A stretch of DNA of 64,000 nucleotides, taken from Physcomitrium patens. Taxonomy: Eukaryota > Streptophyta > Bryopsida > Funariales > Funariaceae. This document shows, piece by piece, positions 9,883 to 21,189 of the stretch (within the stretch, counting starts at the first letter, position 1; every line of letters begins with the position of its first letter). A program made the position numbers and the translations under genes. The notes beneath the pieces were generated by a model, which was not told the DNA's origin, ran no database searches, and saw only the letters and a list, made by a program, of their open reading frames with translations. The stretch spans positions 3,595,362 to 3,659,361 of the forward strand of contig NC_037261.1 of the NCBI RefSeq assembly GCF_000002425.4. The letters are read 5' to 3'.

Positions 9883-12090
9883 ATGGAACATTCACCTTCA
9901 GTCGACAATCTCCTGGACATATTCTGGGACGTGTCTGTCAATTTCGCAGACAAGGCAGTGACTTCCTTGTCAATTGACCAGAGAGCCCCCGAATGGTCCT
10001 TTCAAGAATTTTTCAAGGAGAGTCTTACCGCCACTCCAGGTCTCGGACCCTCGCGGCCAGCTTGCAAGAGCCGATTCCTGATTGATCATGCCGATGTCAA
10101 AGAGGGCAAGCCCGAGAAACAGGATGTTAAGGAGTCGCATCGCAGCATGGGAACAGGGGCAGACAAAGAGCCTTTAATCAGTTCAGGGGATCTTCAAATG
10201 TATCCCCACTCAGGCAGCTCAGATTTTTCGACATTCATGGTGACGAGAAGTGAGGATGTTCGGATTGTGGATGACGACGATCCATGTGATGCGGTGGAGG
10301 GCGCTCTGAATCCTTTCTTCTGCGGTTTTCCTGACGTAAGTGAGGGTAGTGCTGCTCATGCTCGAATGTCTGGAACCACCATCGAGCTGAACAGAGAGGA
10401 TGGGTTCAGGAATCCACAAGAATACGAATGCTTTCTGAAACATAAGCTGGAGATTGCTTGTGCAGCCGTCGCCATCACTCAGGTACTTTGGGACATTCTA
10501 TTGAAGTATGCAATTTTATGACAGTTTAAGACATGTCTTTGTTGGCATCTCAAGTTCTTTTTTATAAGTTCATTCAGGTGGATTGAATTTAACCGATCAC
10601 GCAATAGAGTTCAAGGGGTATTCAAAGCCTATCCTTGCAGTAGGGAAGCGATAACTGGATTTCTCACAGAAACAGCATTCGCCAGGTTTGTTTGATGAGA
10701 TGGGAGTTTGAATAAGACTGGAGGAATCCGTAATCTCATAGCCTGTTAGAGATCTCGTTTTCATGATTCCCTTATATTATTCAGGCTATGACTGCAGCAG
10801 CAATGTCACATCAGGTAGTGCGGAATATGGATATTTGATGATTATTCGTCGGGCTCACTCTTAGTGCAAAGTAAAAATATGCTAATGACAAGGATAGTGA
10901 TTTAATCTGGAACTTGATTTTACAGCATGCAAAGGCAAGTGGAACAAGAGCAGCAGAAGCTAACGTTAAACGAGCGGAGCCAGTATCTAAAAACCACAAA
11001 CCTGGTAACGTTCTTATCAGGGTATTTTTGCTATCGTCTCTCTGAGGATTCTGTGGTTCCTGAGTGCGCCACTAGTCGGAATCGCCTGAAGTCTCAACTT
11101 CGGCTACATTGCTTGTGCGGGCCAAAAAGCAGATGGGAGAGGGAGTTCAGTTGAAGTGAGTCTGATCAAGTGTTCACTTGTGCAGGAACTCGAGCTCTCA
11201 AACGAAAATCACCAACTGGCGACACTTCTGTTGCAGAAGTGGGAAAGTCTCGACCCATCACCAGCAGTTCGGAAGTCTCTGAGGATGAGGAATATGGCGA
11301 GCAACACGGAAAGGAAGCACCTAGAGACATTAAGCGCGCTAAGAGGTCTCTAGTCTGAGCATCAAAATCCATTCAGAAATGAGCACAACTGTATGAGAAC
11401 TTTGTTTAGCATGCCATCAATTCTCGCTATTAACAACTTGAGCTGTTGTGGTCGCACAGAATGCTTTCAAACCGCGAATCGGCTAGAAGATCTCGCAGGA
11501 GAAAACAGACTCACTTAAGTATTCTGGAAACGCAAGTAGCCCAACTGAGAGTTGAGAATGGCAATTTGGTGCAAAAGCTCCAGGATTTTAACCACAAGTT
11601 CCACGAAGCGGCAATTGACCACCGTATCCTCAAGGCAGATTGCGAGGCTTTACGTGCCAAGGTCCGATTTCGCCAGCGCTCTAGAACGTCATCTTTCAGT
11701 CATTTGGAATATACTCACATATTAATTGTTCATGCCGAGTTCGTCTTCTTAATGCATTTGGAATATCTGCATTTAATGCAGTTGAGCTTGGCTAAACGAG
11801 ATTTGATGGCGAGGCACGGACAAATCTCTGGTGGGCAACTTTTCGCGGTCACCAGCTTAAGATACATGATGCCTCACGGAATGCTGCCTGTCGCAGATGA
11901 ATCAGATCAATTCATCCAACAGGTGAAGGGGACGAATCCTGTGTTACACCAAGATCACCAACAGAGTAAGGCTAGTCTCGATAAGATGGGAAGAACCCCA
12001 TCGATGCAGCATGTTGCCAACCAGGAGCATTTGAACAAGCGCATGCGGAGTGAGGTCTGCTGCAATACACCCTCCTGGAACAGCTACTAG
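9883..12090 (+). CDS. Group C bZIP transcription factor (gene A)
   Basis: A nuclear DNA-binding dimeric factor. Exons 9883-10482, 10785-10814, 10926-11004, 11186-11345, 11460-11661 and 11782-12090 all have GT-AG borders and agreeing phases, giving 459 aa. The start is the first in-frame ATG, and the N-terminus ([11 protein letters not shown]) matches gene B. The bZIP reads [13 protein letters not shown] with the invariant N-x7-R, then heptads L, L, L, F, A, L, L. An acidic stretch (SEDEEYGEQ) precedes it. The C-terminal [10 protein letters not shown] box is the group C signature. Group C factors pair with S1 bZIPs and act in energy and amino-acid metabolism. Oddities: the basic region and zipper are in one exon (split in gene B); the last intron (11662-11781) is 120 nt with no in-frame stop; and two regulatory serines kept in gene B are Pro36 and Asn437 here. 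Confidence 0.88.
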
Positions 12091-13031
12091 GAAATGGAGG
12101 GCTCAGTCACGATGGAGCAACATGACATCTAAAGGATGAACTTTCTGATTTCAGTGCAAGGCGCAAAGCTTGTTTAACATTATTATGTTCAATTTATACT
12201 GTCGTTACTCCAAGGCATCAAAACTTACCAATGACAATCGTAATTACACTTGTCTACATCAAATCTCGACTGATTTGACTGATCGAATCTATTAGCAGCA
12301 GGTGCATACAGTAATCAGTGTGATGTAGCACGGACGCGAACGGCAATTGAAAGGAACGGAGTAATCTAGTTTTATTCAATTGTGATGACACGACGAATAC
12401 ACAGATACAACAGAGTTATGGAGGCAAATACTTCCATCGGTTGTAAACAGATCCCACAGCTCCTGTCGACACCCCTCCAAGAATAAGTCAAACAATCCGC
12501 TGGTGAAGTAATTGATTGTTCACTTGCGTACTTGGGTTCATGAAAAATCAGCTACTTCTCAGTCTATAAGCTCCTACTTTCATAATTCTGTACAACGCAA
12601 ATTCTCTAAACTGCACTCCAACTGCCCTACATAGCGTTTGTAAAATGAAAAATCCAACACAGTTGTGCGTTCATCTTGCTGGCAGCTAAGGCAGATCAGT
12701 GAAGTTGTAAGGGCATAGAGAGCTCGTGATCCACCTTGTCGGATTCTATCATTGCTTGACCGTGAAATCCATAGACTACCTTTCTGTACCCATTGTTCAG
12801 GGAGCCGTAGCAGAACAAAATGAGAGGGCTAGGATAATAGCTCACTGATCCAAAGTATGCATTGAAACATTCAATCTGCTAGCCATGATTCATATACGAA
12901 TGTTAAAAAAATCCTCGACTTCCAGTACATCAAGTGTCCTTCCAGTCTCCTCTTTTATGGCTCATCAGGGACTCAGTACAGATGGCAAAGCATCCGATAA
13001 GACCAAAGAACTTTTGGGGCAAAGCTAGCCT
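12091..13031. other. Shared 3' region of the convergent bZIP genes
   Basis: 941 bp between the two stop codons. Both genes are transcribed into it, so it must hold both 3' UTRs. No open frame or repeat is evident. Possible overlap of the two transcripts cannot be judged without the polyadenylation sites. Confidence 0.6.
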
Positions 13032-15722
13032 TCAATCCTCATGCTGCTCCAACATAGAGTGCTCATCATCCAAGGACACACCCCACACAGGATTATTGCA
13101 GCCTGGCCCTCCACGAATTCGCTTCTGTAAGTGTTCGAGACTTGCAACCCGTTGCATTGATGGTGTTCGGCCCATTTTGATTCCAGTAAATCCTTGCTGT
13201 TGTTCCTGCTGCAATACAGGAGCTTGTTGCATATACTGTGTACCATTACCCCCAGATGAGTACGTCAAATATCTTGAGGCAGACAGTGGCAAATCCATGG
13301 ATGCAACTTGTCCATTAGTTGTCCCAGATACCATGCTTTCTGCCATCTTCAGCTGCAACAATATGCGACCAAATATCAAAACTATTGAAAATCGATGCTA
13401 GTGTCTTCAACATGGGCAAATCTCAACGATAACTGTCTAATTCAATCTGCATTGAGGCATCAAATGCACCCACTGGATCAGAGAGGTCAACGAAGTCATC
13501 CTCGGAGCATCACAAAGTAATAGTTTTAGGTCAACTTTCGATTTAACCATGTTAGGTATTAACCTTGGCTTGCAAAGTTGCCACATCTGTCTTCAGAACA
13601 CGATTTTCTAGAGCGGCTTCTTGAAACTTGATTGTGATTTCTGTTACTCTCTTCAAGATGGTGTTATTCTCAGCGCGCAACTGAGCAACCTGGAAACACG
13701 CTAAAGTAATATTTTAAGAGGCATTCCACATAACATATTGTAGAAACGTACCATGCAAAAATCTTCACAAATCTGCCTAACAAGAATAACGCCACCAATT
13801 AAATATTTGTTCTCACATTCACAAATTTATTGATTCCGCAAGTAGGATTGATGCATCAAACCTGGGTCTCAAGTTCAGTCAAATGTGCTTGCTTTCTTCT
13901 CCGTGATCTTCGCGCTGACTCTCTGTTGGATAGCATCCTGTAAATATGTCAAATAAAACACAATCAGGTAACCGCAAACGATAATTCCAGAATGGATACA
14001 CCCGCAAAAGTTACATTCCAGTACGGGCTTTAATCATTCACCATTCGTTGTGGAACCCCACCACCTTTTTCTCTTCCCAGGTAGAAAAACACACCTGAGC
14101 TTCTTTACCTGTCTTGAGCTACCCATAGTCATAAGAGAAAACAAGACCCCCTAGAAGCACAACAGAATCATAAGCTTGGTCACCTCTTCACACGTTTAAT
14201 ATCACCAGGCGGCACATTTTGGCCCTGCTCTGATTCATCATCCTCCGAAACATCCGAACCACTTGTAACAGCTCGAGTTCTGGTTGGAGGAACCATAGCC
14301 CCATATTCAGGCTTTGGAGGCAGCGCAGGAATACCAATTGGATCTCCACTACCCATAACACCTGAAAATTAACCATTGATGGTTAGATAATTTTCCACTC
14401 AAAGACAAGATGCCCCTACAGTACATTTTTCTCTCTTACGCCTGAAAGGTGAGTAAAAGGTCTACACAAGAGACCATCAGGCAATGAAATCAGCAGAGTT
14501 GCTTGAAAGTACGACAGCGGAAGCAAGACATACCATGAGTCTTACAAAGTCATGTGTACGATCTTATCTGATATTACAACCACATTCGATGCGAAGATCA
14601 CAGAATAAAGAACCATCAAAATTCCAGTGCCTTGCTTGGTAAGAGTACCAGGTATTAATGTCAGAGGCGTGGTAAATGGTCACATAAAATTTGGATACAA
14701 ACATTAAGTGATACGTACCATATGCTCCTGGGGAAATGCTTGACTGCGGGGCTAGTGGCCCAACTTTAGCTCCTCCCGCAGCAGACTGCTTGCAAAAACA
14801 CCAGAATCCTTACATACTAAGACGATCTTACATTATATGTTTCTGCTGGGTTTTGCGCAATAATAGAAGTTACGCAAAAAATCGGCATGCGGACGACATT
14901 AATATGAATATGAACTAACGGATAGTGAACATCCAGAAATACAATTATAATCCTGCAACTATTTTGTAGGATATCAATTCACCCTAAGAAAAGGTTGCAC
15001 AGACAAAGGGCCCACAAAATAACAGGGGAAAGAAACTTAATGGAAGGAGTATTATTACAGTTCCATACGTCGTTATCTGATTGAAGAGGCGGAAACCTTA
15101 CCCGACTGAGGGCAACTGCTGCACAAGCCAGATCGAGTTTATGCTTAAGAAAGAACTCGTATTCCTGCGGACTATTTGTCACGGTCGCAGCGCTCTCTAC
15201 CTCGTGTCGAATACCTGAAAACAAAGGATTCAAGGCATCCTCTACGTGATCAACAATACCGCTCATCGTAGGCACCTCTAGTTTAGGTGGTAGAGTTGGA
15301 AGCATGCGCGGCACTTTATCAGCCTCGCTGGAACAGTCCAATTCTTCTTTAGATACCTCGGTTCTGTTTTCAGACGTTTTAGGAGAAGCAGGGCTCGCAG
15401 GACTTGGAGAACTTGGAGGGTCGGTGTCATCTTCATCATCATTATTATCCCTAATATCCTCATTGTTAAACCTGCTTTTCGACCGCGCAAACCCTCCGCC
15501 GGCTTCACTCACTCTCAGAAACTCCTGAAATGCATACTCAGAGGCGCTCCGATTCATACCCCTGTCCTCCTTTGTCCTGAGAGACCCCACAACCGGAATA
15601 TGGGTGTCTTCATCGTCTTCCACATCTTCTGGAATTGATACAATTGGGCCTTTCGCATCTCCCTGAGTATCCAACTTCCAGAATGTACCCAAGATATCAT
15701 CAACAGAAAAATTTCGCTGCAT
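13032..15722 (-). CDS. Group C bZIP transcription factor (gene B)
   Basis: Paralogue of gene A on the opposite strand. Exons 15722-15102, 14785-14719, 14361-14184, 13937-13862, 13689-13564 and 13352-13032 have GT-AG borders and consistent phases, giving 462 aa. The start is the first ATG in the frame, before [17 protein letters not shown]. Later come [12 protein letters not shown], an acidic and proline/serine-rich stretch, SEDDESEQ, the basic region [13 protein letters not shown] with N-x7-R, a zipper with heptads L, L, I, I, A, L, L, and the group C tail [19 protein letters not shown]. Ser61, Ser421 and Ser427 sit where I place the SnRK1 sites Ser29, Ser294 and Ser300 of Arabidopsis bZIP63. 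A likely energy-responsive regulator; DNA targets are not deducible here. Confidence 0.92.
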
Positions 15723-17650
15723 CTTGGCAGCCTCTGGAATCCGTCCCCCGCGACGAGCAATCCAAGAGATTCCTTCAAGATCCCAAAACGATGTCTGAAC
15801 TACTAACACTCGACTCGCGCTGTAATTCACATCAATCAGCAACGCAAACTTCCCTGTAGCATTCGTGCCGACAAAACCGAGTGGGGGCGTTACAGTTCTA
15901 CACAACCCATCAGCTCTTCAATCACTTCCGCCATATCCCCCTTGCACACATTCCTAAAATCATACCACACAAGCTCAATTGCTGCAACATTAATACCGCC
16001 CCGACCTAAATCCCCTTCAAACCACTACACATAAGAATCAATCCAAAGTTGCAGGGACGACTTCCGCATTTCCTCCTTCACAACCATGAGCACGTGATTT
16101 TACCCCTGCAACACAACCCAGCTTCCTAATCACACGAAAACACCCCGATCTCCGCGCGTAGAATAATCGGCATTGACCACTTTACGCTGGAACAACAATC
16201 TCCCACAACTCAGCTGAACGAATCAACCACACACAATACCACCCACACATAGAGGCCCAAAGGCGTGCTACAAGACGACCCGGCAGCACGTTTCTCGTAG
16301 GAAATTAAGACTAACACGGCTCTCCACCACAGCACCTTTTTTTCCTTTTCCTGGTCCTTCTCTCGATGATACTGCAGCTGTGCGACAATTTACTGCGCTC
16401 ATCGAGAATCCTTAAGCTCGTTAATCAATCGAACGGCCTAGAAAATTGGCGAAAAAACGCTCTCTTCTGGTCGTGGAATATATCTTAATTCCAAGGCTGT
16501 CGTAACCCCTACCAAATCACCCACCCGTGGAAAAAACCCCGAAACCCTTAGGTGGTTCGCGACTTTGCGGCACAGCGAGGCGCGGAAGGGGGCAACTAAC
16601 TGACGCGCTCCTATTCTCGTCCCCAATAGCTCTCCATCGTCGCCAGGGACATCGACATCGGCATCGCCAAACACCACCCCACCTACCCTACCCCCTCCCG
16701 CAACGCCTCTACGCAACTCTTTATTTTTTTTTTCCCACTATCTGGACAGATACCTCTAACAAGCTATTTAAAAACTCCTCCATAATCGAAAATCCACAAC
16801 CAAGAGTTGGAATTTACACAGGACAAAAATAAAAATAAAGGTGCTTTTAAACCACCACTCTACCCATCCGTTCATGGTCCAGCTGCGACCAGGATACCAC
16901 CCCCATGTCCCCACTTAATACCGAAGGGTGTTATGTGGATGGTACAGTATTCATCCAGCATTCGTCGTCTTGGAGGTTTCGGGCAGACGGACGAATTCTT
17001 CTGCCCGGATGGATGATCCCAATGGACATTCATTTAATTGTGCATTCATCCAAGAGAGACCTACTATTACGAGAAAGAGTCTAGTGTTGTTTTTGCGCAT
17101 GGAGTGGTGCAAAAAAAGGTTCGGCAAAGGCGAGGGGGAATAAAGTTGCAAGCGTGCCTCGCAACGAATCAATCACTAGAGAGAGGAGCGTGGCTTTTCT
17201 TGGATTCCGGTGCTGTGGGGTCTGATGTTGCGAAGTGGTGAGCAAGGGGGGGGGGGGGGCATACGGATAAAAGGAAGGATGAGCAGAGAAGGAGGAGGGT
17301 TGGAAGAGGACAAAGGGAATTGGAGGAAAAGAAAAAAATATGTCAATTAAAGGACAAACAGAGAAATTATAAGGAGGCGATTCTGTGCGGCTGTTGGGAG
17401 GAATGCGCACTTGCTTGCTTGCCTCTTCTCCGAAGCATTTATTCCTCCTCGCCTTTGCCGCTCCTTTTTTTTTTTTTTTTTTTTTTTTTTTCCCTTCATG
17501 CGTGTGCTAGTGGTGTGAGTGTGTGTTTTTAGCCCCCCTTTGTGTACTTTTCTTTTTTTTGCCCTTTCCTTTTCCTCTGTCTGGTCTCTGGAAGTTGTTT
17601 GTGGTGATCAGTGAACCTGCGATTAGGGTTTGAACCAAATTGTTTGCAAG
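15723..17650 (-). promoter_or_regulatory. 5' leader and upstream region of bZIP gene B
   Basis: Moderately GC-rich sequence up to about 17.65 kb, where AT-rich DNA resumes. The frame stays open upstream of the ATG to about 15905 but has no earlier ATG. The stretch contains a 14-G run (17246-17259) and a 27-T run (17465-17491). I recognise no protein. The plus-strand part after 17.4 kb could be the stub of another gene cut off by repeats, but nothing supports it firmly. Confidence 0.45.
17465..17491. repeat. Poly-T tract
   Basis: 27 consecutive T within a pyrimidine-rich stretch upstream of gene B. Confidence 0.9.
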
Positions 17651-18786
17651 TGTTTTGGGATCATAGCACAAAACATGTGTTTCGTTTCATTGTTTCGTTT
17701 GATGTTTGTAACAAAAATTCAGAATTTGAAGAATGGATGATGTAAAACAATCTTTCCGCCAAAGGCCTTCATGTTGTTCATCATTCTCAACTAAAAGAAG
17801 CCTTGTCAGCATTGATGCTTCAATGCCAAACAAAATATTTTGTCTTGTGGTTGAGTGTGGAGATGATTCCAACATTTCATAAGTGGGATCTTGGATGTGA
17901 AGTGTAGTAGAAGAAATGTTACACAAGAGTTTTCTAATTCAAAATTGTCTAATATTCTTACAACATGCTGGTGTGCAAAAAAATAAATATTAGCATTGGC
18001 TTGAAATAATAAACAATAAGTTTAAAAGATTTTTTTAACTTTTAAAGTGAAACTATTTTATTAAATAATATTGATGTACCTTCTGTTTATACACAAGCTG
18101 CTTCTACCTCGTTTTCTTCAAGAAAAAATTATTATTTGATGTAATTACTGAAAATATGTAAGATATTAAATTTTTGTGTAAGATAATTATTTTGAAATTA
18201 AAACAGAGATCGAATATGTATTTTTAGAATAAAAAAGGTAATATTAACATTCTGCTTATATTCCAAAATTTATAAAACAATTTATACAATCAAAATAATT
18301 AAAATAATTAAAATCCAAAGATTATTTGTGAATAAATTCATATCTAAATAAAATGATACACAGAACTATTCTAAAACATATTTCTAACAGAAAATATTAT
18401 TACATGATATGAAATTAATAAATTATAACAAATTAAAATAATAAAAAATATTAGAAATATTTATTATTATTATTATTATTATTTATTTTTTAAGAAATAT
18501 ATAAATAATTGAAAAGATTTCATGTCATAAAAATCAGCTTATGTAAATAAATGTTGGAAATAATTTAAATGTATACATGGCTAAGAAGCACAATAACTAA
18601 CGTAGTGCCTAAAATAATAAAAATAAATATATGATTATTAATTAAAATAAAATTACACAAAAATAAGAAATATAGTAAAGAGATTTTTTATACTTTCAAT
18701 ATTACTAATACATGTTCAAAATTTATACTATTGTTGCAATCTATATAAAAAAAATTATACTACTATTGATAATTATTTTTTAGAAG

Positions 18787-18830
<44 letters not shown>

Positions 18831-19030
18831 AATTTTTTAGAAAAAATATCTACTTTATAAAATTAAAAAACATCTATTTATTAAAAAATAATAAAATAGG
18901 TATCTAAATATGAAAATATATAAATATATATTATTAAAATAACAAAATTAATTTGATATCTTCTTATCTATAGTTTCATAAAATCAAAGTTTATTATTAC
19001 TACTAAAGCCAAAAATAAGAGATATAATAA

Positions 19031-19065
<35 letters not shown>

Positions 19066-19409
19066 CACATCTTCAAAAATTAAATAAGATTACTTTTTAA
19101 GAAAATTTGAAATAAGATGTTAATAATTTTTGTGTAAAAGAATGGTTTATCATTATATGAGAAGTTTGTTGTCTACCAAAGATGAACTTTGTTAGAACCA
19201 TAGATTGATTTTTTAATTTTTTATTATTTTCTTTCAAGATATTTTAGAATTTCCTAGTATATCTAAGAATCAAAGTGGTTAAATAGTAGTTTAAAAATTA
19301 TATTGGTGAATTAATTGATGTAAAATTAAATCAATTGAAAAATATTTTTGTTTAAGATTGATTTATATAAGAGGATGTAAGAAAGAATAGTAGATGCCAA
19401 AAGATGTCA
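17651..19409. other. AT-rich sequence, nothing recognised
   Basis: Very AT-rich, with (AT)n runs at 18789-18825 and 19032-19061 and a (TTA)n run near 18466-18482. No coding signal or internal repeat match found. Confidence 0.6.
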
Positions 19410-19414
19410 AAAAT

Positions 19415-19765
19415 TATCAATAGAATGTGTAACTTCTATTAGATATAATGTAGAATGAGCATTTGATATTGCTTTGATTGGTTGACAAGTTGTAGCTATC
19501 CTTTGTTGGTAGTAATACCATTTAGCCACCCTAGCCTACCAAGCCATCATACGGCCTAATAAGATGAGTATCCACATATTAATTGGACATTATTAACTAG
19601 GCTAGTTGTTCGTATATTCATACTAGAAAGTCCATAAGGCTAGATATTGGACTAATAGTATAAGAACTCAAATCTGAGGCTCATTTTGACAAGTGATTTT
19701 AATTCTCTTTTCTTCACATATTTTTACTTCTACTCTGGCAATATACTTCCTTATATATTATTATA
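19415..19765 (+). repeat. 5' LTR of the copia element
   Basis: 351 bp, same length as the 3' copy. Its original TG start now reads TA and its CA end reads TA, consistent with G-to-A and C-to-T decay. Confidence 0.9.
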
Positions 19766-19777
19766 TGGTATTAGGAC
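19766..19777 (+). other. Primer-binding site of the copia element
   Basis: TGGTATTAGGAC directly abuts the 5' LTR. It resembles TGGTATCAGAGC, the complement of the initiator methionine tRNA 3' end used by many plant copia elements, with a few substitutions. Confidence 0.8.
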
Positions 19778-21189
19778 TTAGTTCTCTTGAATCATCTTTT
19801 GTAAATTGAGTGTATGTATGAGGTTGTTTTGTAGAAGGTGGTCTTTTAATCTTCTTTGAAAAAGTTTAATTTTTTTACGGTAGCTCTTGTTAGAAGTGAC
19901 ATAAGAAATTAAGAAGAGCAAGAAGAGGGCGTTGGAGCTTCAAGAAACTTTGTCTATAGTCTTTGTGAGCACAATCCATAATCTATATAGAACTATAGTG
20001 CAATCAAGAATGTATAGTTAAGAATGAGCTATTGAAAATGTAGAGTCTTGATTGGCTATTGAGAATGGACAGTCAAGATTGTCTTATCAAGAACAAACTA
20101 TTAAGAATGGATAGTTGGATTGATAAATCTAGAATTTTGGAACGTGGATTGAAACTTCAAATAATAAGCCTAAAGGAATTCAAGGAGTTTAGAGAATCCA
20201 ACAAGTCTAGGAACTCCAAGAAGATTTGCAAGTTAAGTTTTTTGATTTAAATTAGACATATATTTGTTAGAATTGATATATCTTAGTTAATTTTGAAAAT
20301 TTAAAATTAAAACATTTTGAGAGTGTAATTTTTATTATAATATACTTACTTAATAAGTTTTTAGTATTTTATTTTTTTTAGAATTTTTATAAATAATCAA
20401 ATAAAAAGCCGTATAGAAAGATTTTGAGTCTTATTTTTATTCTATTTTGATTTCTTCTAATTTTTCTTCTTTTAGTCCTATTATTTCTTCTATCTTTAGT
20501 ATACTTCTTGTATCATGGTAATAAAATATCACATTATATAAAAATTTATCAAAAATAATTTGTATCTTTAAAAGGAGAGGATCAAATTTATTTTAATTTC
20601 CAAGGGATTGTAGAAGATTGTATGTAGAAAATACAAGAAATCTACTAGACTACCTATAGATTTGGTTGAGTTAAAAAAAATGAGAAGATACAAAAAAATG
20701 GATATTATCTATAATTTGTCAACATCTCTCGAATCCAAAGTTCACAACAACAAGGAAAGCAATAAGCATAGAGGCCACATAGAAGAGTCCAAAAGAAACA
20801 TATGAAGTTAAAAATATCTCAAGCCTATTATTCTTAATTTGTAAGTTTTGAATTGTGTAAATGAATGAAAGTGGTAATATTATCACATATATAAAATTAT
20901 AAGAGATGGTGGATCAACTTTCTTTAATTAGAGATTTTTTTTTGAATATACATTTTGTTATGGCATTATTAAGAAGTCTTCTAGAGTCATACTATACTCT
21001 GGTGGTATTCTTGAAAATATAATCTCCCATCGAGTTGACATCAACTATGGTCATAACTCACCTATTGCAAGAAGAATTTTACAAGAAGAATGTGAGATTG
21101 ACCTCCAAGGTGGCATTGCATGTGGAAAAAAATCCAATTTATATTTTCATACTCATATTCATAGAAGGTCATCACATGATTATAAGAAA

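Noticed and set aside
15723-15905. N-terminal extension of bZIP gene B upstream of 15722
   Set aside because: Open frame but no ATG until 15722; no similarity to the gene A extension.
17038-17532. Several overlapping short frames on both strands upstream of gene B
   Set aside because: Composition driven by G, T and GA tracts; no conserved domain, splice pattern or agreement between frames.
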